This document shows, piece by piece, positions 19,212-27,376 of a stretch of DNA of 64,000 bases. The notes beneath the pieces are model-generated. The model was not told the DNA's origin, ran no database searches, and was given only the letters and a program-made list of their open reading frames with translations. How positions within the stretch are numbered: position 1 is the stretch's first letter; every line of letters starts with the position of its first letter. The position numbers and the translations under genes are program-made. This DNA is from a bacterium. Its GTDB lineage: Bacteria; Hydrothermota; UBA3073; JACQXS01; JAQTXJ01. The stretch spans positions 457,849 through 521,848 of the forward strand of contig JAQUPX010000002.1 in NCBI GenBank assembly GCA_028716385.1. Reading direction: 5' to 3'.

Positions 19212-21059
19212 ATGATATATCTATTAATTATTTTTTGCGTATGGGAAAAACAAATACAAACTGATTGGATGGGCGGGGCGGGAGTTCCCGGACCTGTAAC
19301 TAATTGGAGTACACGATATTATGAAAGTGACAGTGTTACCGTTGCAACAGAAGGACAGGCATCACTAATAGCTACAAGCCGGGATTATACAAGCAGTGGA
19401 TGGGTAAAACACATTATAGAAAGTAATTTAGGGATTGGCTCAGGAGTACAGGGGTTTATGCCTGCAGACATAGGTAATGACGGGACACAGGATTTGGTTG
19501 CTCATAGCAATGACTCCGTGTTCTGGTATAAAAATGTAGGGAATTATGTGTTTACAAAGCAACCAATTGGTTCTGCCAGCGCTGTAGGGTCGAATAATCC
19601 ATGCGTATTTCCATACGACTTGGATAAGGATAATGATATAGATGTTTTGGTAAGTACCGCAGGAAGTGGATTGGGGTGGTTTGAAAACGACATCAACAAT
19701 ACCCCTCCCTGGATATACCATCAGATAGCAACCGGTAGTTATCATAGAGTATCCGCCACAGACATAGATTTAGATGGAGATATAGATGTGATTGCGGTTA
19801 ATAACAGCGATTATGGCTATGGTGGAACCGTTCAAATTTTTAAGAATAATGGGAGTCAGAATTTTGGTAGTCCGGTTCAAAGTATAGATGAATCAGGGTA
19901 TGAAGGATGGCGTGTTTATCCCGTAGATTTTAATAAAGATGGTTATCAGGACATCTATTCTGTTTATTGGAATACCTATGTATATCTTAATGACGGGACA
20001 AGTAATCCCGGGCATTTTACTAAATCTTTTTTTGCTGATTATTGGTCAGGCAACTCGGATTTTGATGGCGGCTGGCCATCAGATATTAATATGGACGGAA
20101 ATATGGACTTAGTATGTGGTGGTTATGGTTCTGACCACAATTTTCATGCGCTTTTGGGTGACGGCACAGGCTCGAACTTTACACGGCAAGCTTTGACTTT
20201 CGGTAGTTTTTCGGATTATATGGACGGAGCACTAGCAGTTGATTTAGATTTAGACAGCTTGCCGGATATATTAGGAACTTTTTATAAGGTAGGTTGGTTT
20301 CGGCAAACAGGAGCTTTGACATTTACTCCTTATAATATAGATAATCTTACAGATTACTCTCACTGGATGTATGCAGCACCCCTGGGGAATAAATGTACTC
20401 CCAGTATAGACATTCTGGTAACACAGGGAGGAGAACATATAGTTTATGAGAACAAAATGATTAAGAGCTTTGCAAAATCGGGAGGTTTTACTTCATCAAT
20501 ACTTGAGTTATCAGATACACTTAAACAACTTAAATATTTCGGATGGAAAGCTTGTGTGCCCGGAAATTCAACTCTTGCTTTCTGGTGCAGGGCAGATACT
20601 TCGGGTGCCAGAATAAACAGTCAGGTATGGGTTGGGCCTTATTATGCGACAAAAAATATTGATAGTATCGCGCTTGCAGCCGCTCCGTGTGTTAATTATT
20701 TCCAGTATAAAGTAGAGTTTGCGCCACAGGATACGCCGATAGATATTGCAGTTTTATACGAAATATCGTTAAGCTATGATACTTGTGGGGGCGGATACGT
20801 AGAAGAAACAAAAGCAGCTACAAAATTATCATTAGAGATAATCGGAAATAAAATTATGTTATCCCCGGGAAATAGGTTAAATAATGCAGAACTTTGCATA
20901 TATAATACTGCGGGAGAATTTGTGCAAACACTCTATAAAGGAGAACTGGAAGCAAAAACATATATTTTTACACCTGAACTAAAAAGGAAAGGCGTTTACC
21001 TTGTAGTGTGCAAATACGACGGGAATACAAAGACAGTAAAGTTTGTTAAAATGAGATAA
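19212..21059 (+). CDS. Secreted FG-GAP/VCBS 7-repeat propeller with sorting domain
   Basis: Paralogue of the gene at 9460 (615 aa, same layout). AGGAG precedes the ATG, and the N-terminus is a short signal-like stretch (MIYLLIIFCVWEKQIQTDWM). Calcium-loop repeats: DIGNDGTQD, DLDKDNDID, DIDLDGDID, DFNKDGYQD, DINMDGNMD, DLDLDSLPD and a degenerate seventh. Then come a ~120-residue beta domain (LKYFGWKACVPGNSTLAF) and a sorting domain (LCIYNTAGEFVQTLY, then RKGVYLVVC) ending KFVKMR. Confidence 0.8.
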   Translation: MIYLLIIFCVWEKQIQTDWMGGAGVPGPVTNWSTRYYESDSVTVATEGQASLIATSRDYTSSGWVKHIIESNLGIGSGVQGFMPADIGNDGTQDLVAHSNDSVFWYKNVGNYVFTKQPIGSASAVGSNNPCVFPYDLDKDNDIDVLVSTAGSGLGWFENDINNTPPWIYHQIATGSYHRVSATDIDLDGDIDVIAVNNSDYGYGGTVQIFKNNGSQNFGSPVQSIDESGYEGWRVYPVDFNKDGYQDIYSVYWNTYVYLNDGTSNPGHFTKSFFADYWSGNSDFDGGWPSDINMDGNMDLVCGGYGSDHNFHALLGDGTGSNFTRQALTFGSFSDYMDGALAVDLDLDSLPDILGTFYKVGWFRQTGALTFTPYNIDNLTDYSHWMYAAPLGNKCTPSIDILVTQGGEHIVYENKMIKSFAKSGGFTSSILELSDTLKQLKYFGWKACVPGNSTLAFWCRADTSGARINSQVWVGPYYATKNIDSIALAAAPCVNYFQYKVEFAPQDTPIDIAVLYEISLSYDTCGGGYVEETKAATKLSLEIIGNKIMLSPGNRLNNAELCIYNTAGEFVQTLYKGELEAKTYIFTPELKRKGVYLVVCKYDGNTKTVKFVKMR

Positions 21060-21446
21060 GGAGAGGGATATATTCACCGCAGAGAAAAGAACAGAAATTT
21101 AGCCACCCCGCAGGAAACCCAGCTGAGCTGGAATAGACAGTTTAGATAGTTTAGACAGTATAGGTAGAACAAAAAACAAGACATACCACGAAAAACAAAT
21201 AAAAACAAAGGAAGAGCACGAAAAATTAACAGGGATTGGAAGAGACTTGTATGAGATAAAAACAAATAGATTTTCAATCAAGAATTTACACGAAAAATAA
21301 ATAATTTCCGACCGGCAAAGAGAACAATTTAGTGCAAGAAGCGTTAAACAATTGTCAACTTATTGTCAACCTTTATTTAATTTTATTGTCAACCGAGGTA
21401 CAAAGAAATTGACAAAGTATTTGTTTGAAACTATTTTAGAAATGAA
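21060..21446. repeat. Intergenic repeat stretch
   Basis: No gene is seen. It contains a CGCAGAG phrase, 'CCAGCTGAGCTGG' (21119-21131), a 'TTTAGATAGTTTAGACAG' run (~21135-21165), 'TTGTCAAC' words near 21350-21395, then the promoter at 21409. Confidence 0.65.
21409..21437 (+). promoter_or_regulatory. Promoter giving a leaderless transcript
   Basis: TTGACA (21409-21414), a 17-base spacer and TATTTT (21432-21437). The ATG at 21447 is ten bases after the -10 box and has no Shine-Dalgarno. Confidence 0.6.
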
Positions 21447-22448
21447 ATGAATGATATAAAAGTTGTCAAAAGCGGTAAAAAAATACCTATTATATGGAGA
21501 ATTCTAGAAATAGTAGGGCTAATAATCCTTATAGGTATTATTATTAAGTATCCTGTTGCAAAAGCTTTTGATAATCGTGGGAAGGCTTATTATTCCGAAG
21601 GAGAGCTAGACAAAGCAATACAAGATTGGGACAAAGCAATTATTCTTAACCCTAATTATGCAGATGCACTTAACCGCCGTGGATTTGCTTATGAGGATAA
21701 GGAAGAGTTAGATAAGGCAATACAAAATTACAACAAAGTCATTAAGATAATTCCTAAAAATGCAGAGGGTTTTTATAATCGTGGAATTGCATATGCTAAA
21801 GCAGGAGAGATAAGTAAAGCAATACACGACTTTGACAAAGCTATTACCATGAACTCTGCTTTTGCATCGGATGTGATTAATCTTGCAAAAGATTTTAATG
21901 ATCGCGGACTTAATTATGCTAATCGGGAAGAATATGATAAAGCAATAGAGGATTATGATAAAGCCATTAGTATTAATCCTAATCTTGCAGAAGCTTTTAC
22001 TTGTCGTGGATATGCTTACAATAAAAAAGGAGACTTAGATAAAGCAATACAGGATTGGGACAAATCTATTAGCATTAATCCTAAGAATGCAACCGTTTTT
22101 TATTTTCGTGGAATTGTATATACTAAAAAGGGAGACTTAGACAAGGCAATACAGGATTTTGACAAAGCCATTAGCATTCATCCTAATTATGCAGAAGCTT
22201 TTATTAATCGTGGATTTACTTATATTCAAAAAGGCAACTTTGAAAAAGCAATAGAAGATTTTAGTAAAACCATTAGTATTGCCCCTGATTATTTAGATGC
22301 AATAGTAGGTATGGGAATGGCATATAAGGAGAAAGGCGACAAAGAGAAAGCAAAATTCTGGTTGAATGAGGCATTGAAAAAGAAAGAGTTTCTGCCGGAT
22401 AAAGTGGAAGCGGAAATCAGAAAATGGCTGGAGAAACTTGGGGAATGA
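21447..22448 (+). CDS. Membrane-anchored TPR protein (8 repeats)
   Basis: A 333-residue protein: a short cytoplasmic start, one membrane helix at about residues 17-36 (ILEIVGLIILIGIIIKYPVA), then eight 34-residue TPR units. The pattern is AEAFxNRGxAYxKKG / DLDKAIxDxDKAISINPNY, with a ten-residue insertion between units 3 and 4. TPRs are protein-interaction scaffolds, and the partner is unknown. The C-terminal ~45 residues (MAYKEKGDKEKAKFWLNEAL) closely match those of the next gene, so the two are a tandem duplication with different N-termini. The start is leaderless-like. Confidence 0.85.
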   Translation: MNDIKVVKSGKKIPIIWRILEIVGLIILIGIIIKYPVAKAFDNRGKAYYSEGELDKAIQDWDKAIILNPNYADALNRRGFAYEDKEELDKAIQNYNKVIKIIPKNAEGFYNRGIAYAKAGEISKAIHDFDKAITMNSAFASDVINLAKDFNDRGLNYANREEYDKAIEDYDKAISINPNLAEAFTCRGYAYNKKGDLDKAIQDWDKSISINPKNATVFYFRGIVYTKKGDLDKAIQDFDKAISIHPNYAEAFINRGFTYIQKGNFEKAIEDFSKTISIAPDYLDAIVGMGMAYKEKGDKEKAKFWLNEALKKKEFLPDKVEAEIRKWLEKLGE

Positions 22449-22496
22449 TTTGAGAAAGTATTACTCGATAACAAATATATTAAGGGGCGTGTAAAA

Positions 22497-23780
22497 ATGT
22501 TTTGTAAAAATTGCGGGAAAGAAATAGAAGAGAGTTCTACATCTTGTAAATACTGTGAAACAAAATTAAAAGAAGACGAGACTATTAGCATTGAACCTAA
22601 CAATGCAACGGATTTTCATAATCGTGGGATTGCTTATTATGAAAAAGGAGAATTGGATAAAGCTATCGAAGATTTTGATAAAGCCATTAATAGTAATCCC
22701 AATTTTGCAGAAGCTTGGAATAATCGTGGATTTACGTATTATAAAAAAGAAAACTTAGATAAGGCAATAGAAGATTGCGGCAAAGCCGCTAGCATTAACC
22801 CTAATTACGCAACAGCTTTTAATAATCTTGGACTTGTGTATATTAAAAAAAGAGAGTTGGATAAAGCAATAGGAAATTTTGACAAAGCTATTAGCCTTAA
22901 CCCTAATCTTGCAGAAGCCTGGAATAATCGTGGATTTGCCTATGTTAAAAGAGGAAACTTAGCAAAGACAATAGAAGATTGCGATACAGCTATTGCCCTT
23001 AACCCTAATCTTGCAGAGGCTTTTAGCAATCGCGGACTTGCTTATCTTAAGAAAGGAGATTCAGACAAGGCAATCGAAGACTGCAACAAAGCTATTACCC
23101 TCAACCCTAATCTTTCAGAAGCTTTTAATACCCGCGGGCTTGCTTATACTCAAAAAGGGACATTAACAAAGGCGATAGAAGATTTTGACAAAGCTATTAG
23201 TATTAATCCTGAACTTGCAGAAGCTTTTAATAATCGGGGAAGTATATATTACAGGAAAGGATCTTTAGACAAGGCAATACAGGATTATGACAAAGCCGTT
23301 ATCAGTGACCCTAATCTTATAGAAGCTTTTAATAATCGTGGGATTGCTTATGCTCAAAAAGGGGACTTAGCAAAGGCAATAGAAGATTTTGAAAAAGCCA
23401 TTAATATTAATCCTAATTATGCAGAAGCTTTTAGTAATCGTGGGTTTGCTTATGTTAAGAAAGGAGATTTAGATAAAGCGATAGAAGATTGCAACAAAGC
23501 CATTAGCCTTAATCCTAATCTTGGAGACGCCTTTAATAATCGGGGTTTTACGTATTATAAAAGAGGAGAATTGGATAAAGCAATCGAAGATTATGAAAAA
23601 GTTATTATTATTAAGCCTAATGATATAACAGTAATGATAAATATTGGAATGGCATACAAGGAAAAAGAAGATAAAGAGAAAGCCGGATTCTGGTGGAATG
23701 AAGCGCTGAAAAGGAAAAAGTTTTTACCGGATAAATGGGAAGAGGAAATCAAGAAATGGCTGGAAGAACTTGGGGAGTAG
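22497..23780 (+). CDS. Zinc-ribbon TPR protein (11 repeats)
   Basis: A 427-residue protein that opens with a zinc ribbon (MFCKNCGKEIEESSTSCKYC; Cys 3, 6, 17, 20) and continues with eleven TPR units, several nearly identical at DNA level. No signal peptide or membrane helix is present, so it is probably cytoplasmic, unlike its anchored neighbour 49 bp upstream. AGGGG lies 11 bases before the ATG. The shared C-terminal unit with the upstream gene shows common descent. Function beyond scaffolding cannot be told. Confidence 0.85.
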   Translation: MFCKNCGKEIEESSTSCKYCETKLKEDETISIEPNNATDFHNRGIAYYEKGELDKAIEDFDKAINSNPNFAEAWNNRGFTYYKKENLDKAIEDCGKAASINPNYATAFNNLGLVYIKKRELDKAIGNFDKAISLNPNLAEAWNNRGFAYVKRGNLAKTIEDCDTAIALNPNLAEAFSNRGLAYLKKGDSDKAIEDCNKAITLNPNLSEAFNTRGLAYTQKGTLTKAIEDFDKAISINPELAEAFNNRGSIYYRKGSLDKAIQDYDKAVISDPNLIEAFNNRGIAYAQKGDLAKAIEDFEKAININPNYAEAFSNRGFAYVKKGDLDKAIEDCNKAISLNPNLGDAFNNRGFTYYKRGELDKAIEDYEKVIIIKPNDITVMINIGMAYKEKEDKEKAGFWWNEALKRKKFLPDKWEEEIKKWLEELGE

Positions 23781-23848
23781 AGATTGCGGATTTTGGATTT
23801 TAGATTGCGGATTGAAAAGAAACTAAAGGAAGAAAATGAGGATTACAG

Positions 23849-23893
23849 ATTGCGGTCCCGCCACAGCGGGATGTCCTTTCGCTCCAATTGCGG
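23849..23893. repeat. ~31-nt repeat core with 7-bp flanking direct repeats
   Basis: ATTGCGG at 23849-23855 and 23887-23893 flanks a core with CCCGCC/GCGGGATGTC and TTCGCTCCA. The same core lies inside the genes at 11671 and 37936, there flanked on both sides by ATTTCGG (read on the minus strand). Confidence 0.7.
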
Positions 23894-24001
23894 AATAAAA
23901 AGATTAGAAGATTAACAAATTACAGAGAACAAATAAGATGGATTCCCGTTTTCACGGGAATGACAAACGAGGAAATAGATTCTTCGCTACGCTCAGAATG
24001 T

Positions 24002-24054
24002 CCAGCTATGCTGGATAAGTTGGAGTAATGTTCCTGACGGAACAAACTCCAACT
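24002..24054 (+). repeat. Covarying hairpin element, copy d
   Basis: CCAGC tat GCTGG, then stem AGTTGGAGT (24018-24026) with ACTCCAACT (24046-24054), perfect. The apical stem GTTCC (24030-24034) with GGAAC (24039-24043) is also perfect. It directly follows the word TCAGAATG of another repeat. Confidence 0.8.
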
Positions 24055-24085
24055 AAACATAAGCAAGAGAACGGAGAGAAAAACA

Positions 24086-25384
24086 ATGAAGATAAGTTTG
24101 ATATCACTTGGATGTCCGAAAAACAGGATAGACTCTGAAGTAATTATCGGGGAGTTCGGCGTATCAGGTTACGAAATAACCCAGTTCCCCGAAGATGCGG
24201 ATGTAGTCATAATAAACACCTGCGCTTTTATTGAATCCGCCAGAGATGAATCCAGAAAAATAATAAAACAAGTCGTAAAACTTAAAGAAAAAAAGAAATC
24301 TTTATTAATCCTCGTTTGCGGATGTCTGCCACAACTGACCGGCAGTAGTTTGTTAGACGAATTTCCACAAATAGACGGGATTGTCGGGTCGTCCGATTTC
24401 CATAAGTTGCCCGATATAATATTGAAATTAAAAAAGAATAAGAAAAAAATAACAGAAATCAGGACACCGGATTTCATTTATAATTCACATCTCCCCCGCC
24501 TTATATCTACTCCTCCTTCTTATGCCTACTTAAAAATCGCAGAAGGTTGCAGTAACCATTGTTCTTACTGTAAAATTCCCCAGTTAAGAGGAGAATACAG
24601 AAGCAGGGAAATAAAAGATATACTCAATGAAGCGCATAATATCGCAGAAATGGGGTATAAAGAACTTATTTTAATCGCACAGGATACCACTAACTTCGGC
24701 ATAGATAAAGGGGAACGGACTCTTCATAAACTGTTGAAAGAACTGACAAAAACAAAAGAGTTTCTCTGGATTCGGTTGCTTTACACACATCCCGCGCATT
24801 TTGACGATAAACTTATTTCAATAATAGAAAACAGTCCGCAAATCTGTAAATACATAGATTTGCCCCTCCAACATACCCATTCGGACATTCTAAAACGGAT
24901 GAACAGACCGTCGTGGGAACAAACGAAACCGCTTATAAAGAAGTTACAAAAAGCGGGAATAACCATTCGCACGACTTTTCTCGTGGGATTCCCGGGCGAA
25001 AAAGAAGAACATTTCAATAAACTACTCTCGGATATAGAAGAATTTGAGTTTGACTGGGCAGGCGCATTTACTTACTCCTGCGAAACTGATACACCTGCAG
25101 CCAGACTAACCGACCAAGTTCCTTTTAAGACAAAAAAGGAGAGGGTAGCGAAGGTTTTTGAGTTACAGAAAGGAATTACGCATAAAAAGAATATTGAGCG
25201 CAAAAATGAGCAATTTTTAGTGTTGATTGATACTAAAGAAAAAGGACATAGTATCGGGCATAGTGAATTCCAGTGTCCGGAAATAGATGGGAAGTGTTAT
25301 TGTTCGGGGAAATTAAACCCCGGGGATGTTTTTATGGGAGAAGTAAAGAAGGTGAAGGGTGAGTATGACGTGGAAGTTGGATAA
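24086..25384 (+). CDS. rimO: Ribosomal protein S12 methylthiotransferase RimO
   Basis: A 432-residue radical-SAM methylthiotransferase that adds a methylthio group to the S12 aspartate. Three N-terminal cluster cysteines are at 10 (SLGCPKNRIDSE), 46 (INTCAF) and 80 (VCGC). The radical SAM motif is C155-x3-C159-x2-C162 (GCSNHCSYCKIPQLRG). A C-terminal TRAM domain follows (FMGEVKKVKGEYDVEV). SLGCPKN and the family length favour RimO over MiaB. Its substrate gene rpsL is in this window (50520) and keeps the target Asp89. GGAGAG precedes the ATG. The gene stands alone. Confidence 0.95.
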   Translation: MKISLISLGCPKNRIDSEVIIGEFGVSGYEITQFPEDADVVIINTCAFIESARDESRKIIKQVVKLKEKKKSLLILVCGCLPQLTGSSLLDEFPQIDGIVGSSDFHKLPDIILKLKKNKKKITEIRTPDFIYNSHLPRLISTPPSYAYLKIAEGCSNHCSYCKIPQLRGEYRSREIKDILNEAHNIAEMGYKELILIAQDTTNFGIDKGERTLHKLLKELTKTKEFLWIRLLYTHPAHFDDKLISIIENSPQICKYIDLPLQHTHSDILKRMNRPSWEQTKPLIKKLQKAGITIRTTFLVGFPGEKEEHFNKLLSDIEEFEFDWAGAFTYSCETDTPAARLTDQVPFKTKKERVAKVFELQKGITHKKNIERKNEQFLVLIDTKEKGHSIGHSEFQCPEIDGKCYCSGKLNPGDVFMGEVKKVKGEYDVEVG

Positions 25385-25628
25385 AAAGATTTTGGATTTT
25401 GGAATGCGGATTGGGGATTGAACAGATTAACAGAAGAGATTTTGGATTTGGGAATTAACAGAAAGTAAAGAAAGAAATTACGGATTGGGGATTGCGGAAT
25501 GAAGAGATTAGCACAAAACAAAAAGTCGCTGAGAACGCAGAGAAGAGAAAAGATTTTCAGCCACGGATATACACAGATTTTCACGGATACAAAAAGAGAC
25601 AAGAAGAAAGAAAGAGAGATAGAGAGAA

Positions 25629-27029
25629 ATGAAAATAGTGTTTAATTTTATAATATTTACGATTATCATAGTTGCTTTATATCTTTTAGGCAATTTGATT
25701 GAACCTAAATTAATAGAATTGGCGACTTCACATATAGGTAACAAAATAGTTGCCGGACTAATCGCTCTTTCCAGAGCAGTTTTAATAATGTTATGGTTAT
25801 TAGGAATTACTTATAAAAGCATCTGGGATAAAAAAACTTTCAAAAGAACAAACTCTCTGGTTGTCTGGATTTTAACAGTAATCGTTCTTTTTGTAGGGAT
25901 TAGTTTTGCTTTGTTAATATTGGACAGGACAAATAAATTATATCGCTATACGAAAAACTCATCCTATAGTTGGAAAGGCAAACTTTACCAGTCAGACACG
26001 GTTTTGGGGTACAAGTCAATACCTGATGCAAAAGGGTTTGATACTTTTCCGGTAGGCGAAAATGTCCCGATACGGTTTGATAAAAAAGGATTCAGAGTTC
26101 CTTTATCTTATAACGATACGACAGAAACAAAAAAAGTTTCGTTTTTATGTCTGGGATGTTCGTTCACTTTCGGGTCGGCATGTTTAGCAGAGGAAAGTTT
26201 TCCATATTTAGTTTCGCAGGAGACAGGAAAGCGCTCAATAAATGCAGGGACCTGCGGGTACGGGATTTCCCAAATGCTTTTATTATCTAAAGAGTTGATA
26301 CCTTGCTATAAGCCTGATTTTGTGATAGTCCAATATTCACCGTGGTTAGTTCAAAGATCAATAAATATGGACGCTCCGTCGTTTCTTTCAAGAATACCAA
26401 CTCCTTATATTTCCAAAAACAAGAATGGGGAAAATTTAGTAGCACCACGCATTTTTAATTCCAAAACTTTTGAAGTAAATATGGATAAATACAGGAACAC
26501 AAAAAGCGGAATAAAAGATTATATTTGTTTTTTGTTTGAGATAGGAATGCCTTTATATTTATACAACGGGTATTATACAGGAATAACAACCGTCAAAAGA
26601 GTTTTGGGACTAATTCCGTCACCTAATAAAGATATAAAAGACGTAGAACAATTCGTGTATAGTAATATTTATCAAATATGTAAAGAGAGCAATGCTACAA
26701 TGATTATTCTTAACCTGGGAGATATAAAATATACAAGCAATTCGCATAATTTAACATTCCCTGACAGCGGGGTTATTTTTGCGGAAGCAGATTCGCTTTT
26801 ATTTCGCAGGTTAAAGTCTCCTGATGATTACAACAAAGAATATAAGAACTGGTATTTTGACGGCCGCGATTCGATTCTAAAAGACCCGTATCATCCTAAT
26901 CCAAAAGCGCATAAGATAATAGCGGAGAGCATAATTAAGGCACTGGACAAGATAGAAACAGAAAAAAGAGACCACAAAAAGCACAGAAAGAATTTTGCAC
27001 ACAGAATCACACAGATTAATACAGATTGA
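25629..27029 (+). CDS. Membrane-anchored SGNH/GDSL-type hydrolase
   Basis: A 466-residue protein with three N-terminal membrane helices (about residues 3-22, 39-61, 76-100) followed by a ~360-residue SGNH-like domain. Block I is GCSFTFG with the likely nucleophile Ser178. The oxyanion-region word is INAGTCGYG. Block V is D419-PYHPN with His422 as the likely Asp/His pair. Such proteins often act on acyl or O-acetyl groups of surface polymers, but the substrate here is unknown. The extreme C-terminus (THRITQINTD-like) is encoded by a 'CACACAGATTAATACAGATT' intergenic-type phrase, so the stop may have moved into repeat DNA. Confidence 0.75.
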   Translation: MKIVFNFIIFTIIIVALYLLGNLIEPKLIELATSHIGNKIVAGLIALSRAVLIMLWLLGITYKSIWDKKTFKRTNSLVVWILTVIVLFVGISFALLILDRTNKLYRYTKNSSYSWKGKLYQSDTVLGYKSIPDAKGFDTFPVGENVPIRFDKKGFRVPLSYNDTTETKKVSFLCLGCSFTFGSACLAEESFPYLVSQETGKRSINAGTCGYGISQMLLLSKELIPCYKPDFVIVQYSPWLVQRSINMDAPSFLSRIPTPYISKNKNGENLVAPRIFNSKTFEVNMDKYRNTKSGIKDYICFLFEIGMPLYLYNGYYTGITTVKRVLGLIPSPNKDIKDVEQFVYSNIYQICKESNATMIILNLGDIKYTSNSHNLTFPDSGVIFAEADSLLFRRLKSPDDYNKEYKNWYFDGRDSILKDPYHPNPKAHKIIAESIIKALDKIETEKRDHKKHRKNFAHRITQINTD

Positions 27030-27376
27030 CACGGAAGAGAAAAAAAGAGTCTCACGCAAAGGAGATAAAAAGAAAAAACAGACATAATTTGGACACAGAT
27101 GAACAGGATACAAAACACAGATGAGGACACGGATTTGCACGGATTAAAACATTAAAGAAACAGACAACAGATTCATTTTCAACAGTGATTTATAAGAGAT
27201 TGCACGAGATTAGAATAAAAAACAGAATACAGAAAAATAAGAAAGACAGGATTTACAGGATTAGCAAAATAGTAACAGAGAAACAAAAGACGTAAAGATT
27301 ATTTAAGAGTTTTTGAAACAACGAAAAAGGGTGCTTTTTACGGCACCCTTTTTCGTTAAAACTTAGTTGTTTTTTA
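27030..27376. repeat. Intergenic repeat phrases
   Basis: No gene is seen. Successive 'ACACAGATGAGGACACGGAT', 'TTTATAAGAGATTGCACGAG' and 'GACAGGATTTACAGGATT' phrases, then the terminator of the facing gene at 27321-27356. Confidence 0.7.
27321..27356 (-). terminator. Strong terminator hairpin
   Basis: A perfect 14-bp stem ACGAAAAAGGGTGC / GCACCCTTTTTCGT with an 8-base loop, 20 bases past the stop of the minus-strand gene at 27377. The T5 tract is built into the arm. Confidence 0.8.

Larger units (their letters stand above)
23781..24085. repeat. Intergenic repeat mosaic upstream of rimO
   Basis: No gene is seen. In order: 'GATTTTGGATTTTAGATTGC' phrase (~23792), a ~31-nt core flanked by ATTGCGG direct repeats (23849-23893), a GATTCCCG...CGGGAATGACA hairpin (23939-23966), an AGATTCTTC...CAGAATG element (23977-24000), and hairpin element copy d (24002-24054). 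Confidence 0.78.
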
